A stretch of 42,287 bases of DNA, from positions 1 to 42,287 of the forward strand of contig CAADGM010000156.1 of the NCBI GenBank assembly GCA_900696535.1. The letters are read 5' to 3'. The notes beneath the pieces were generated by a model. That model did no database searches and was not told where the DNA came from. It worked only from the letters and a program-made list of their open reading frames with translations. Origin of the DNA: an uncultured Planctomycetota bacterium (lineage in GTDB: Bacteria; Planctomycetota; Phycisphaerae; UBA1845; Fen-1342). Below, in pieces: positions 1 through 9,591 of this stretch. A program made the translations under genes and the position numbers. How positions within the stretch are numbered: position 1 is the stretch's first letter; each line of letters begins with the position of its first letter.

Positions 1-520
1 CCGGGTCGCAGGCCAGCGCGGCCGCGAGCATCACGCGCTGCCGCATCCCGCCCGAAAGCTCGTGCGGGTATGCGCCCATGCGGCGGCGCGGATCGGAGAT
101 GCCGACCCGGCGCAGTAGCGACAGCGCGTGCTCGCGCGCCGCACGGGCCGACCGCACGCGGTGAACGCGCTGCGGCTCGACGACCTGCTCACCCACGGTC
201 AGCAGCGGGTTCAGGCTCGTCATCGGCTCCTGGAAGACCATGCCGATGCGCCGGCCGCGGACGGTCCGCAGCTCGGGCTCAGGCAGTGTCAGGAGGTCCG
301 TGCCTTCCAGGAGCGCGCGCCCGCGAACGACGCGTCCCGGCGGCGGCACGAGCCGCAGGATCGAGAGCGCCGTAAGCGACTTGCCGGAGCCGGACTCTCC
401 CACCAGGGCCAGTGTCCGGCCCGCCTGGACCCTCAGGTGTACCCCGTCAACGGCGCGCACGACGCCGGCCGCAGTGGCGAAGTGCGTGTGCAGGTCTTCG
501 ATCGTCAGGAGAGCGGGCAC
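1..520 (-). CDS. Oligopeptide/dipeptide ABC transporter ATP-binding protein (DppD/OppD-like), 3' end beyond window
   Basis: The first 173 codons of a cytoplasmic ABC ATPase that would power peptide (or nickel) uptake through an inner-membrane permease. Visible are the Walker A motif GESGSGKS (residues 41-48), the Q-loop in [12 protein letters not shown], which is characteristic of the OppD/DppD family, and the signature LSGGMRQRV at about residue 153. The Walker B aspartate and C-terminus lie outside the window. The start is a GTG at 520, chosen because homology ([14 protein letters not shown]) begins there. It lies about 30 bp after the stop of the P-type ATPase on the same strand, so the two are probably co-transcribed, although no functional link is obvious. 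No permease or binding protein is visible here, so the substrate is unknown. Confidence 0.88.
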   Translation of the reverse strand, partial: MPALLTIEDLHTHFATAAGVVRAVDGVHLRVQAGRTLALVGESGSGKSLTALSILRLVPPPGRVVRGRALLEGTDLLTLPEPELRTVRGRRIGMVFQEPMTSLNPLLTVGEQVVEPQRVHRVRSARAAREHALSLLRRVGISDPRRRMGAYPHELSGGMRQRVMLAAALACDP

Positions 521-552
521 GAGCCCAGCGTACCAGTCGGGCTCACCCGGTG

Positions 553-3372
553 CTACGCGGCGAGCTGCGCTGCCCGTTTGCCCGTGCTGCGCCGCGCGCG
601 GAGCCACTTCTCGAGGCCCACGATCGGCATCACGACCGCACCGACCAGCACGCACAACAGCAGGGCCGAGAGCGACAGCGGGCGGGTTTCGAAGAGCCAG
701 TTCAGCGGCGGCGCGTAGATGAAGACCAACTGGAGCACCAGCAGGACCCCGATCCCGATCCACACGGTGGGATTGCTGTTCAGCCCGATCCGCAGCAGCG
801 AGTCGCGCAGCGAGCGGCAGTTCAGCATGTAGAAGATTTGGAACATGATAACCGCCGTGACGGCCATTGTCTGGGCCTCGTGCAGTGCCGTCAGGGCCAC
901 GGATTCGCGCAGGTTGCCCCCGAGCGTGCCGAGGCGCTTCGCCTCCGCGAAGTACTCGAATACGAACAACCCCGTCGCCCCGGCGCACATCAACACGGCG
1001 AACAGAACGGTGCGATGCACGACGAAGCGGCTGAGCACGGGCTCTCCGGGCCGGCGCGGCGGGCGGCGCATGACGTCCGGCTCCTTGGCCTCGAAGGCCA
1101 GAGGGAGCGCCAGCGCGACCGTGGCCACCAGGTTGATCCACAGGAGCTGCGTCGGCTCCATGGGAAGCAGAAGCTCGCCCTCGCTGTCGAAGGGGAAGAA
1201 CAGGACGGCGACGACCAGGATCAGCGCCAGGCCGAGATTGGTCGGCAGCACGAACGCCAGCGACTTGATCAGGTTGTCGTAGACGCGGCGGCCCTCCTCA
1301 ACCGCGGCCGCGATGCTGACGAAGTTGTCGTCGGTCAGGACGATGTCCGCCGCTTCCTTGGAAACGGCCGTACCGGTGATGCCCATAGCCACGCCGACGT
1401 TCGCCTGCCGCAGGGCGGGCGCGTCGTTCACGCCGTCGCCGGTCATGGCCACCACGTGCTGGCGCTTCTGAAGCGCCCGAACCAGCCGCAGCTTGTGCTC
1501 CGGCGCAACCCGCGCGAAGACGTTGCTCTCCACCGCGAGCGACACGAGTTCGTCGTCGCTGCACCTGGCCAACTGCTCGCCGGTGACGGCCACGCCGTCG
1601 GACGTCAGTCCAAGCTGCCGGCCGATGGCCACCGCGGTTCCCTTGTGGTCGCCGGTGATCATCTTCACCGTGATCCCGGCCTGGTGGCAGGCGCGCACCG
1701 CCGCGATGGCCTCGGGCCGCGGGGGGTCGATCATGCCCTGCAAGCCCACGAACTCGAGGCCGTCGGCAACGTCGGCGTGATCGAGGGGGCCGGCATCCGC
1801 GGGCCGACGCCGCTGTGCAAACGCGAGCACACGCAGCCCCTCCCCGGCAAGCCGCTCCACCTCCGCCAGCACGCGCTCGCGATCGAGCGCCTGCCCGCCC
1901 ACCGCAGCCCGGCAGCGCCGCAGGATCACTTCCGGCGCCCCCTTCACGACGAGCAGGTGATCGGCGCCGCCGTCCCGGTGCAGCGTCGCCATGTACTGAT
2001 GCTCCGACTCGAACGGCAACGCGTCGATACGCTGGCATCGCGCGCGGACATCGGCCACCGGCAGACCGAGCTTCTCGGCGGCGACCACGAGGGCCCCCTC
2101 GGTCGGGTCGCCCGTGATCGTCCAGTGCCCGCCGGCTTCGTGCAGCGCCGCGTCGTTGCAGAGCGCGCCGGCCTGCATGAGCGCGGCAACGGCGCCGGGA
2201 AGCGCCGAGACCGAGCCGCCGTCCCGACGAAGTTCGCCACGCGGCTCGTAGCCCACACCGGTCACCTCGAAGTGACCCTCTGGCGTCCAGAGCGCCCGCA
2301 CGGTCATCTCGTTGCGCGTGAGCGTGCCGGTCTTGTCGGTGCAGATCACGGTGGTGCTGCCAAGCGTCTCGACCGACGGCAGCTTCCGGACGACGGCCCG
2401 GCGCGCGGCCATGCGCTGCACGCCGATCGCCAGCGCGATCGTGACGATGGCCGGCAATCCCTCGGGGATCGCCCCGACCGCCAGGGCGATCGCGAAGATG
2501 CTCATGTCGATCGCCGCATCGCCCAGCGGCTCGCCCGCCGACAGCGTCATTCGCAGCAGTCCCGCGACGAACATCAGCCCCGTGACGGCGAGGATGCCGA
2601 CCGTGATGTAAGCGGCGATCGTCGCCAGGGCCCGCGTCAGCGGCGTCTGGAGCTGCTCGGCCGACTCGAGCAGGTTGGAGATCCGGCCAAGCTCGGTGCG
2701 CTGGCCGGTGGCGATGACCACGCCAGCGCCCGTGCCGCTGGCCACCAGCGTCCCGCTGTAGGCCAGGCATGTTCGGTCGCCGATGGCGGCGGATGGAGAC
2801 ACCGGCTCAACCTGCTTCTGCACGGGGACCGATTCGCCCGTGAGCGCCGCTTCCTCGATCTGGAGATTCTTGACCTGGAGCAGCCGCAGGTCCGCCGGGA
2901 CCTTGTCGCCGGACTGGAGTACGACGACGTCGCCCGGGGCAAGCTCGACGGCCGGGATGGTCCGGCGCTGGCCGTCGCGCAGGACGGTGGTCTGGTCGGG
3001 GACCATCCGCACCAGCGCCTCGATGGCCCGCCCGGCACGGTACTCCTGAACGAAGCCGATGACCGTGTTCAGGATGACCACGCCGAGGACGACGCTGCCA
3101 TCCAGGGCCTTTCCGAGGAAGATCGCCAGCGCCCCCGAGGCGAGCAGTACCCATACCAGCGGGCTGTTGATCTGACGCCAGATGAGCTGGAGCGGCCCAT
3201 CCTGACGTCGCCGCTCGAGCGCGTTGGGACCGTACTCGGCGCGGCGTGCGGCGGCTACCTGCTCGCTGAGTCCGTCCGTCGCGCTCCCGAGGTGGGACAG
3301 CGCGGCGCTTGCGTCCAGGGCATGCCACGCGGGCGGCTGCTCGCTGACGCCAGACGATCGCTCCGCGGCCAT
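553..3372 (-). CDS. P2-type cation-transporting ATPase with altered ion-site residues
   Basis: A 939-residue membrane pump of the SERCA/PMR1-like P2A fold that couples ATP hydrolysis to cation export. In order it has an N-terminal cation-ATPase domain (residues 15-75), the actuator motif TGES at 178-181, the M4 motif PEGLPA near 304, the phosphorylation motif DKTGTLT with the acylated Asp at 346, and the hinge GDGVNDAP near 642-650. A C-terminal six-helix bundle follows. M4 is identical to SERCA around Glu309. By eye, M5 reads TNLGLAL where SERCA has SNVGEVV, and M6 reads [12 protein letters not shown] where SERCA has WVNLVTDGLPAT, so the residues matching Glu771 and Asp800 are Leu and Thr. 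The ion is therefore uncertain and Ca2+ should not be assumed. The ATG at 3372 follows a TGAGG ribosome site. The ABC ATPase follows on the same strand. Confidence 0.95.
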   Translation of the reverse strand: MAAERSSGVSEQPPAWHALDASAALSHLGSATDGLSEQVAAARRAEYGPNALERRRQDGPLQLIWRQINSPLVWVLLASGALAIFLGKALDGSVVLGVVILNTVIGFVQEYRAGRAIEALVRMVPDQTTVLRDGQRRTIPAVELAPGDVVVLQSGDKVPADLRLLQVKNLQIEEAALTGESVPVQKQVEPVSPSAAIGDRTCLAYSGTLVASGTGAGVVIATGQRTELGRISNLLESAEQLQTPLTRALATIAAYITVGILAVTGLMFVAGLLRMTLSAGEPLGDAAIDMSIFAIALAVGAIPEGLPAIVTIALAIGVQRMAARRAVVRKLPSVETLGSTTVICTDKTGTLTRNEMTVRALWTPEGHFEVTGVGYEPRGELRRDGGSVSALPGAVAALMQAGALCNDAALHEAGGHWTITGDPTEGALVVAAEKLGLPVADVRARCQRIDALPFESEHQYMATLHRDGGADHLLVVKGAPEVILRRCRAAVGGQALDRERVLAEVERLAGEGLRVLAFAQRRRPADAGPLDHADVADGLEFVGLQGMIDPPRPEAIAAVRACHQAGITVKMITGDHKGTAVAIGRQLGLTSDGVAVTGEQLARCSDDELVSLAVESNVFARVAPEHKLRLVRALQKRQHVVAMTGDGVNDAPALRQANVGVAMGITGTAVSKEAADIVLTDDNFVSIAAAVEEGRRVYDNLIKSLAFVLPTNLGLALILVVAVLFFPFDSEGELLLPMEPTQLLWINLVATVALALPLAFEAKEPDVMRRPPRRPGEPVLSRFVVHRTVLFAVLMCAGATGLFVFEYFAEAKRLGTLGGNLRESVALTALHEAQTMAVTAVIMFQIFYMLNCRSLRDSLLRIGLNSNPTVWIGIGVLLVLQLVFIYAPPLNWLFETRPLSLSALLLCVLVGAVVMPIVGLEKWLRARRSTGKRAAQLAA

Positions 3373-3479
3373 GCGTGCCTCACGCGCCCGTGCCCGCCGC
3401 GCGGCGACGGGCGTCGCCTGGCGCGGCGGTCAGGGGCATGATAGGCGCAGCAGCCCGATTCGGCTGGGGCCCGGCCGGG

Positions 3480-5729
3480 TCAGTCCGCGTCCGCCTCCGG
3501 CGTGTAGCCGTCACCCTCGTCGCCGTCGGTCGGAGGCTGGACTCGGGCTGGCGGCGGCGTCGACAAGTCGATCTTGGCGATACGGCTGCGAGTCATCCGC
3601 TGCACAGCCAGTCGCAACTCGCCCGTGGCGCCGGTCACGGCTGCCTCGAACTCGCGGGCGTTGTGCACGGGCTGGTCGTTGATCTTCGTGATGATCTCAT
3701 GCGGCTTGAGCCCGGCGACCGACGCCCGGCTGCCTGGCTCGATCTTGGCAACGATCACGCCCGGCTCGCCGCTCTCCCGCCGGAAGTAGTGCGCCAACTC
3801 GAAGGTGATGTCGCGCACGGTGAGCCCGAGTGGCTCGCTCTTGAACTTGGGGGCGGAGTCGTAGTGCGGCGGGCTCTCGACGACCTCGAACTCCCGCTCG
3901 AGCGCCGCGCCATCGCGGATGAGCTCGGCCCTGTAAGTTCGGCCGAAGCCAATCTCGGTGAGCGTTCGGTTAAACGTGTTTTCCACGCTCGGCCAGGGGC
4001 GCGGAATCATGTCGAAGTACTCTTCGGGCAGGGTGTCCAGCCGATCCCAAGGGAAGGCCATTCCGCCGCCGAAGTCCTCGGTGACCTGCACCTCGATCGG
4101 GTCGGGTCGGTCCGGCACGTGCAGCCGAAGGATGATGTCGCCTGCTTCGAGCCCGGCCTTGGCCGCCGGCGAGTCGGGGTAGACGAAGGAGATGATGGCG
4201 CCGATGCTCCCGCCGCGCGACTGGTCCGAGACGTTGTTGGCTCGGGCCAGGTCGGCGTTGAGCGCCTGGAGCTCGACGCCCAGCCAGGCGATGCGGTTTT
4301 CCTGCTCTTCGGTAAGAGGGACGATCGTCGGGTCGGCGGCCTGGGCCGCGTCCGCCAGCAGCGCCCGCACGTACGCCGCGGGCGTCAGGACTTTCTCCTC
4401 GCCGCGCCAGCCGCGGTCTTCGCCGGCCTTGCGCCGATAGGTCATCGGCAGCGCGACGAGGCCGCCATCCTGATCAAACATGAACAGGTCGTCCGTGTCT
4501 CCCGCGACCTCGGGGTACGGGAGGTTCTTGCGGCCCGGCTCGAACGAGGCGATCCGCACGTGGGCTACGTTCTGAACGCGGGTCGTGCCGAAAAGCTCAA
4601 CCTCCGCGGCGGGTACGAGGACGCGCTCGAAGTCACGGATGTCGCGCGCCGTGAAGACCAGCGGCTCAGGCAGCGGCTCATCGAGATCAGCCACGAGCGC
4701 CCCCCGCTCGCGCAGCGAGTAGGCAAAGTTGGCCGTGCGGGTGGAGCCGTCGCTAAGGTGCAGCTCGATCTTCTCCAGCCGTGCCGTGACCTTGGCGTCG
4801 AGCTCGGACAAGATGAGCACCTGGCGGGGCCCCGTGACGACGGCGATGACGTGCCGCTCCGTGTCGCTGACGTCTTCGTCGCGCATGGCGCGCCGCCAGC
4901 GCGACATGCCCGACTCGGCGCGCGGGCTGCGGAAACGCAGCGTGGCACGAAGCACCCCGGCCGCCGCTCGCTTCTCGATCCGAGCGCGAAGCTGCTCGTA
5001 CTGTTCGGCCGACAGCGCCGGCCAGGCTGCCGGCGAACCCACCCACGTGTCGTCGAGCGGCAGGTCCTCGTTCATGGCGAGACCCGCAGGCCGGCCCTGG
5101 GCATCGAGAAGAATGCTATTGCGCACCACCGTGCGGAAACGCCGCTCGGCGAGGCTGAGATTGCGCGTGACGCGCTCGGACATGGTCTGGATGGTCAGCA
5201 TCCAGTCTGAACCGGCGCGGTTGTAGGTGGCCACCTCGAAAGGCGGCTCCGGCGAGGCGACGAACTCCAGCGGCACGGCGCCGCTGAGCGGGCCGGCCAG
5301 GTCGAGCAGTACGGCGGACTGTTGCAGCGCGAACGCCGACACCCGCGCTGAGACGACCTTCTCACCTTGCCGGACCGCGATCGAGCGGATGAAGCGCGGG
5401 TGGATCATGACGTCTGTCGTGACCACGCGGGTGGGCGCGATGAGGAAGCCGGGAGCTTCCAGGGGCCGCTCTTCGCTCAGGTACGTGGCCAGCTCGTCGC
5501 CGACGTGGTAGCGCCCGCAGGTGGGGCAGCGCTGGGACACGCCGGCGCCGCGCGGCGCATCCGACTTGTCGTACTGCAACGTGTACTCGACCCGAACGAG
5601 CGACGGGGCGAGCCTGTCGATCGCCGCCTGCCGGTCGAAGCGGGTCTCGGTGTCGGCGGCCAGGGCCGGGTGCACGGCAAGCATCCACGCGAGGCCCAGC
5701 GGCGCTGCGACAGATCCCATGCGCTTCAT
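3480..5729 (-). CDS. Secreted dead trypsin-fold protein with two PDZ domains
   Basis: A 749-residue exported protein with a cleavable signal peptide (residues 1-24, cut near ALA-AD). Two stretches (about 40-215 and 245-450) resemble Deg/HtrA trypsin-like beta-barrels but lack the triad. The usual TNWHVV segment reads TTDVMI, the DLALL segment reads AVLLDL, and the GNSGGP loop is replaced (DAQGRPAG in the first, DQDGGLVA in the second). Two PDZ domains follow at about 480-550 and 629-710, then an acidic tail. A Cys-Pro-Thr-Cys pair (68/71) suggests a metal or disulfide site. The start at ATG 5729 is preceded by GGGAG; a longer in-frame extension is possible but would bury the signal peptide. 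It lies 141 bp downstream of the intact Deg-like protease on the same strand, so a scaffold or adaptor role for that enzyme is a reasonable inference. Confidence 0.87.
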   Translation of the reverse strand: MKRMGSVAAPLGLAWMLAVHPALAADTETRFDRQAAIDRLAPSLVRVEYTLQYDKSDAPRGAGVSQRCPTCGRYHVGDELATYLSEERPLEAPGFLIAPTRVVTTDVMIHPRFIRSIAVRQGEKVVSARVSAFALQQSAVLLDLAGPLSGAVPLEFVASPEPPFEVATYNRAGSDWMLTIQTMSERVTRNLSLAERRFRTVVRNSILLDAQGRPAGLAMNEDLPLDDTWVGSPAAWPALSAEQYEQLRARIEKRAAAGVLRATLRFRSPRAESGMSRWRRAMRDEDVSDTERHVIAVVTGPRQVLILSELDAKVTARLEKIELHLSDGSTRTANFAYSLRERGALVADLDEPLPEPLVFTARDIRDFERVLVPAAEVELFGTTRVQNVAHVRIASFEPGRKNLPYPEVAGDTDDLFMFDQDGGLVALPMTYRRKAGEDRGWRGEEKVLTPAAYVRALLADAAQAADPTIVPLTEEQENRIAWLGVELQALNADLARANNVSDQSRGGSIGAIISFVYPDSPAAKAGLEAGDIILRLHVPDRPDPIEVQVTEDFGGGMAFPWDRLDTLPEEYFDMIPRPWPSVENTFNRTLTEIGFGRTYRAELIRDGAALEREFEVVESPPHYDSAPKFKSEPLGLTVRDITFELAHYFRRESGEPGVIVAKIEPGSRASVAGLKPHEIITKINDQPVHNAREFEAAVTGATGELRLAVQRMTRSRIAKIDLSTPPPARVQPPTDGDEGDGYTPEADAD

Positions 5730-5870
5730 GTTCGAACTCCCGTTGCGGCGTCGCGGCGCCGCCCAACTGATTCCCACGCCCCGATTCACGTCGTCCCGAT
5801 CGCCAAGCCGCACCTGATCGCGCTGGCGCGGCCCCAACCCGCCCCCGGCACCACCAGCCGCGGCGGCGGC

Positions 5871-7277
5871 TCAATCCCGCTTGTAGTCGCGGGCGAAGTC
5901 CAGCACGACCTGCCGGGTCTGCCCGCCGCGCATCACCGTGAAGACGACCCGCGACTTGCGCTCCATGTTGGCCAGGGCTTCCTTGTGAATCGCGGCCACG
6001 TCGGCAAGCGTCTTGACCTCCTTGCCGTCGATGCGCACGACGATGTCGCGAACACGCAAGTCCGAGTTCGCCGCGTTCCCCGGGTCCTTGATGCCGTAGA
6101 TGAATACGCCTTCCGGCCGGTAGAAGTGCAGGTCGGCATTGTCGAACTGGTTGATCACCTTCACCGTCAGGTCCCACCGCGGGCAGTCCAGCTCCTCGCC
6201 CTCACCCCGGCCCTTCTCGCGCGGCGTCAGCTCGACAGTCAACTCCTGACCATCGCGCAGCACAACGAAGCGGGCGGGCGTCCCCTTGGGCAGCAGGCCG
6301 AGCAGACGGCGCACAGCCGGCAGGTCCTCCTCGGTCAAGGCCGTCAGCGGCTCGTCATTGACCGCGATGATGCGATCGCGCGGCAGGAAGCCGGCCCTCC
6401 GGGCGGGGCTCTCCGGGTCGGTCCCGGAGACGACGACGCCCTGCGTGCCGTCGAAGTACATGTTGCGATTGAAGTCCCGCAGCGCCTGCAACTGGAGGCC
6501 CGTCCAACTCCACTTCACCACCCCGTGCGTGCGCAACTGGCTCGCAACGAAGCGCACCGTCTCCGCCGGCACGGCGAAGCCCAGGTCGCCACCCATGATC
6601 GTGCCACGCGCATTAATGCCGATGACTTCGCCAGCCGTATTGACCAGCGGCCCGCCCGAGTTGCCCGGGCTGATCGAGGCGTCCGTCTGGAGCCAGAGGC
6701 TGTACTCGCTGGCCTCGGGGAGGAAGCGGCGAACACACGCGATGATGCCGATGGAGACGCTACGATTGAGCCCCCACGGCGCGCCCATCGCCATCACGAA
6801 GTCGCCCTCCGCCAGCGTGCTCGAGTCGCCCAGAACCGCGTGCGGCATGCTGTCTTCGCCCTGTGTGCGGCGGAGGCGCAGCAAGGCCAGGTCCGTGTCC
6901 TTGTCGGAGCCGAGCACCTCGGCGTCAAAGTGTCGCCCGTCGGAGAGCAGGCAGCGCACCCGCGTCGCCTTGTCGACGACGTGCCAGTTCGTGATGACCT
7001 CGCCGTCCGGCGAGATGACCACGCCGCTGCCGGAGACTTCCTCGCTGACGCGCTCGCCGCGCTCAAGGTTCTCGCGCAGAGCACGGATGTACACAACGGC
7101 GGGGAAGACCTTGTCCTTGGCCCGGCTGATGACTTCGCGGAAGTCGAGCGTCTGCACGGCCGCGGCCAGCGCCGGCTTGACCGAGATGCTCGGCTCGGGA
7201 GCCTGGGCGAGGGCCGCCACGGACCCCGCTGACACGCAGGCCCCCAGCATGATCCGCAAGAGAGTGGAGCACTTCAT
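5871..7277 (-). CDS. Deg/HtrA-family periplasmic serine protease with two PDZ domains
   Basis: A 468-residue exported trypsin-like protease expected to degrade or refold damaged envelope proteins. The signal peptide spans residues 1-24 (cut near ALA-QA). The triad is intact: His99 in TNWHVV, Asp129 (or Asp127) in DKDTDLALL, and Ser207 in PGNSGGPLV. PDZ 1 follows at about 255-330. A second PDZ-like region (about 385-455) contains DIVVRIDGKEVKTL. The ATG at 7277 has a strong GGGAGG about 6 nt upstream; the 22-residue extension to 7343 would put charged residues ahead of the signal peptide and is unlikely. It is the first gene of a two-gene unit with the dead homologue downstream. Family assignment is secure; DegP, DegQ or DegS status cannot be decided from the sequence. 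Confidence 0.95.
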   Translation of the reverse strand: MKCSTLLRIMLGACVSAGSVAALAQAPEPSISVKPALAAAVQTLDFREVISRAKDKVFPAVVYIRALRENLERGERVSEEVSGSGVVISPDGEVITNWHVVDKATRVRCLLSDGRHFDAEVLGSDKDTDLALLRLRRTQGEDSMPHAVLGDSSTLAEGDFVMAMGAPWGLNRSVSIGIIACVRRFLPEASEYSLWLQTDASISPGNSGGPLVNTAGEVIGINARGTIMGGDLGFAVPAETVRFVASQLRTHGVVKWSWTGLQLQALRDFNRNMYFDGTQGVVVSGTDPESPARRAGFLPRDRIIAVNDEPLTALTEEDLPAVRRLLGLLPKGTPARFVVLRDGQELTVELTPREKGRGEGEELDCPRWDLTVKVINQFDNADLHFYRPEGVFIYGIKDPGNAANSDLRVRDIVVRIDGKEVKTLADVAAIHKEALANMERKSRVVFTVMRGGQTRQVVLDFARDYKRD

Positions 7278-7661
7278 ACGGCCTCCCGCCACGCGACGAA
7301 CGCAGCCAATCGCGACCGGGATCGCCCAGCCGCCCATCCCCATACCGGCGCCGAGCGCCGAAGTTGCACACGGCCAGATACCGCGCAGCGTCGCCCCGCG
7401 TCAAGTCGGATGGGGCCCAAGTGCCTCGAGTGCCGCGCGGCGCCAGGGCCGTCTTGTTCTGAAGCTGTCCCGGAACTTCGAGAGGCGCGACGTGCACCGC
7501 CCGCAATCAGCGGGCACTGCGCTGACGGGGCGAGAACCCGACGTGCGTCACCGCCCGTAACTCGGCTTCAGGCCACAAGCACCCGCTGATCACCCGCTGA
7601 TAGCGGGTGCTCCACGGATTCGCGAGCAGGCTCGAGTTCGACCATGCGCCGTCGCGCCTGG
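7278..7661. other. Intergenic region between deg-like protease and PIG-L gene
   Basis: The 384 bp upstream of the protease start contain no convincing gene. The end nearest the PIG-L gene carries one copy of the GCACCCGC palindromic element listed separately. No clear -35/-10 pair for the protease was found by eye, so its promoter location stays open. Confidence 0.5.
7579..7615. repeat. REP-like palindrome, copy 1 (GCACCCGCT / AGCGGGTGC)
   Basis: An inverted repeat GCACCCGCT (7579-7587) pairs with AGCGGGTGC (7602-7610) and is followed by TCCAC. An extra internal CACCCGCTGAT unit means two alternative left arms can pair with the same right arm. The same core occurs twice near 37.1 kb with a 5-nt loop. 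It lies just beyond the stop of the PIG-L gene. There is no T-run, so a simple intrinsic terminator is not supported. Confidence 0.75.
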
Positions 7662-8420
7662 TCAGCCGGAACGAGGCGGATAACCGGGTGGGATCGCCGG
7701 ACCGTGCCCCTGGAAGTGCGCCAAGGGGTCCGAGAGCGGCACCGGATGCGGCAAGGCGAAGAGCTCGCCGTAGCGGAAGCCGCAGCGTCCCCCGTCGTTG
7801 GCGTCGCGGGCTCGCAGGCGATGGAGCAGCTTCTCCAACCGGTCTTCATCGAACTGCGACTTATAGCAGGCGATGGCGGCGAGCTTCTGCTCGTACACGT
7901 CGCTGATGTCGACGACGAACGTCGCGGGCCAGTTCTCCAGCTCGGCCGTCATGGCCACGGGGCGGTACCAGAGCCAGTCGATGCGGTGCGGCGTGGTGCC
8001 GTCGAACCGGTCGTCCCACTTGGTGAGTTGCGCGTAGAACCGGGCCGCCTCAACGATCAGTTGCGCCTGGTAGTGGTCCGGCGAGGCCGCGGGCGTGCGA
8101 CCGGCCATGCTGACGACCACCCTCGGACGGTGGCGGCGCAGCACGGTGGCGACGGCATACCGCGCCGGCGGGCCGTCCATCAGCTCGCGGTTCGTCAGCG
8201 GCAGCGTCTCAACGTGCGCCACGCCCAGGACGCGGGCCGCCTCGGCCTGCTCGGCAGCGCGGACCTCGCGTGTGCCGCGCGGCGTCGGCTCGCCGTCGGT
8301 CATGTGCACGATGCCCACGCGGTGCCCGAGCTTGACCAGCTTGGCGACCGTCCCGCCGCAGGTGATCTCCACGTCGTCGGGATGGGGCATGACGAAGAGG
8401 ATGTCGAGCACATCGGGCAT
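7662..8420 (-). CDS. PIG-L (LmbE-like) zinc deacetylase
   Basis: A 252-residue cytosolic metal-dependent N-acetyl-glucosamine-type deacetylase. The metal-site motif is MPHPDDVEI near residue 11. The second family motif, normally HPDH, reads SPDH near residue 111 and keeps the Asp-His but not the first His. Family members remove acetyl groups from sugar or inositol conjugates (BshB, MshB, LmbE, PIG-L). The substrate here cannot be read from sequence, but the neighbouring cysteine synthase and adenylylsulfate kinase make a low-molecular-weight thiol pathway worth considering (inference). The ATG at 8420 has GAGGT about 8 nt upstream. A weak extended -10 candidate lies about 150 nt upstream. Confidence 0.9.
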   Translation of the reverse strand: MPDVLDILFVMPHPDDVEITCGGTVAKLVKLGHRVGIVHMTDGEPTPRGTREVRAAEQAEAARVLGVAHVETLPLTNRELMDGPPARYAVATVLRRHRPRVVVSMAGRTPAASPDHYQAQLIVEAARFYAQLTKWDDRFDGTTPHRIDWLWYRPVAMTAELENWPATFVVDISDVYEQKLAAIACYKSQFDEDRLEKLLHRLRARDANDGGRCGFRYGELFALPHPVPLSDPLAHFQGHGPAIPPGYPPRSG

Positions 8421-8728
8421 TCAGTTACCTCGCGAACAGCAGCGCAGCGCGCTTCGACCGACTATTCGCCACACTTGGAACGCCGAGCGCGACGCACCCC
8501 GGATCCGAACCGCGACCGTCGGGGAGCGGCACCGCCACGACCGAAGGCCGCTAGATGACCGGCGCGGTTCAGTGTATCAGGCGCTTGTCGTGCGATCACG
8601 CACCTGTCGCCCCCGCGCGGCACACACGGTAACCGAGCGCTGAGGAACAATGATCGCGGCGTGCTGCAGCGTTCCGCGACCGGGGCCGGACCGGTTGGAA
8701 TCCGGTGCCACAGCGGAGTGGCGATCCC
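8421..8728. other. Intergenic region between PIG-L gene and cysC
   Basis: 308 bp with no supported gene. On the minus strand, 8571-8579 reads TGATACACT, an extended -10-like motif, without a good -35. It could drive the PIG-L gene separately from cysC. No RNA gene was recognised; a GGATCCGAACC stretch near 8500 resembles a T-arm but has no matching stems. Confidence 0.4.
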
Positions 8729-9346
8729 CTAGGCGCCGATGAAACTACGTCGCCGAAGTTCCTCGATCACCACCTGCACGCCGGCGTCGACGCTCAGTTC
8801 GCCTGTGTCGATCACCAGTTCGGGTCGCAGCGGCTCCTCGTACGGCGCCGACACCCCCGTGAACTCCTTGATCTCGCCGGCCTTGGCCTTGCGGTACAGC
8901 CCCTTCGGGTCGCGCGTTTCGCACACCTCGACCGATGCCTTTACGAACACCTCGATGAACGGCAGGCCAGCCGCCTCGTGAACCTGGCGGGCCTGGTCGC
9001 GGTCCGCCCGGTACGGGCTGATGAAGCTCGTGCAGGTGATCACGCCCGCGTCGGCGAACAGCTTGGCCACCTCGCCGATTCGGCGGATGTTCTCCACGCG
9101 GTCGTCGGGCGAGAAGCCCAGGTTCTTGTTCAGCCCGTGGCGAATGTTGTCGCCGTCGAGCACGTAGGACAGATGGCCACGCTCAACCAGCCAGTGCTCG
9201 AGCGTGAAGGCCAGCGTGCTCTTGCCGGAGGAAGGCAGGCCCGTGAACCAGATCGTGCAGCCGCGCTGTCGGAGGAGCGACTCGCGCGCGGCGCGGTCGA
9301 CGTGGCCGTGGTGCCAGGTGATGTTCGTGGCCTTCTGGTGGGACAT
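8729..9346 (-). CDS. cysC: Adenylylsulfate (APS) kinase
   Basis: A 205-residue cytosolic enzyme that phosphorylates APS to PAPS using ATP, in sulfate assimilation or sulfation. It shows the P-loop GLPSSGKST, the DGDNIRHGLN substrate motif, the FISPYRADRDQAR segment carrying the phospho-serine position, and the DPKGLYRKAKAGEIKEFTG lid region. All these match an active stand-alone CysC, and the length is normal. The start ATG at 9346 (MSHQKATN) has AGAG upstream; an earlier ATG pair at 9364 is possible but has a poorer ribosome site. It lies downstream of cysK on the same strand, separated by about 245 bp of structured non-coding DNA. No sulfurylase is in the window. Confidence 0.95.
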   Translation of the reverse strand: MSHQKATNITWHHGHVDRAARESLLRQRGCTIWFTGLPSSGKSTLAFTLEHWLVERGHLSYVLDGDNIRHGLNKNLGFSPDDRVENIRRIGEVAKLFADAGVITCTSFISPYRADRDQARQVHEAAGLPFIEVFVKASVEVCETRDPKGLYRKAKAGEIKEFTGVSAPYEEPLRPELVIDTGELSVDAGVQVVIEELRRRSFIGA

Positions 9347-9436
9347 GGCTCTTTCTCGCATCATGCGCTTCAGCGAGCGACGAGAAGGAGGCGGTCAGCG
9401 TCCCACAACTCGTCGATCTGGGCGGTCAAGGCGAGA

Positions 9437-9566
9437 GAATAGCGAAAGCCCCCGCGTGCCGAAAGCGCCCGGGGCGGCGCAAGTCAGACGCGGCTTGCGC
9501 TTCCGGCTCGCCGCCTGCCGACCAGCGAGCCACGATGCGCTCCTCGCTTTCTGCTTTTCGCTATTC
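9437..9566. repeat. Inverted purine/pyrimidine repeat in the cysK-cysC gap
   Basis: GAATAGCGAAAGC at 9437-9449 is matched in inverted orientation by GCTTTTCGCTATTC at 9553-9566, with a further partial CTATTCG copy beside it. In the minus-strand transcript this gives a purine-rich arm, about 100 nt of spacer and a pyrimidine-rich arm. A short CCCGCC/GGCGGG hairpin at 9585-9600 overlaps the cysK stop codon. The layout resembles the groES-groEL1 gap, although the sequence differs. Confidence 0.65.
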
Positions 9567-9591
9567 GCTATTCGGTCTTCAGGGCCCGCCA

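Noticed and set aside
412..3441. A 1009-codon plus-strand open frame opposite the P-type ATPase
   Set aside because: It is the antisense of a gene with complete catalytic motifs; composition is Arg/Gly/His-rich and no domain is recognisable. Many such frames arise from high GC.
8490..8580. tRNA-like stretch (GGATCCGAACC) between the PIG-L gene and cysC
   Set aside because: The T-arm-like loop has no matching stems and no acceptor or anticodon arm could be drawn.
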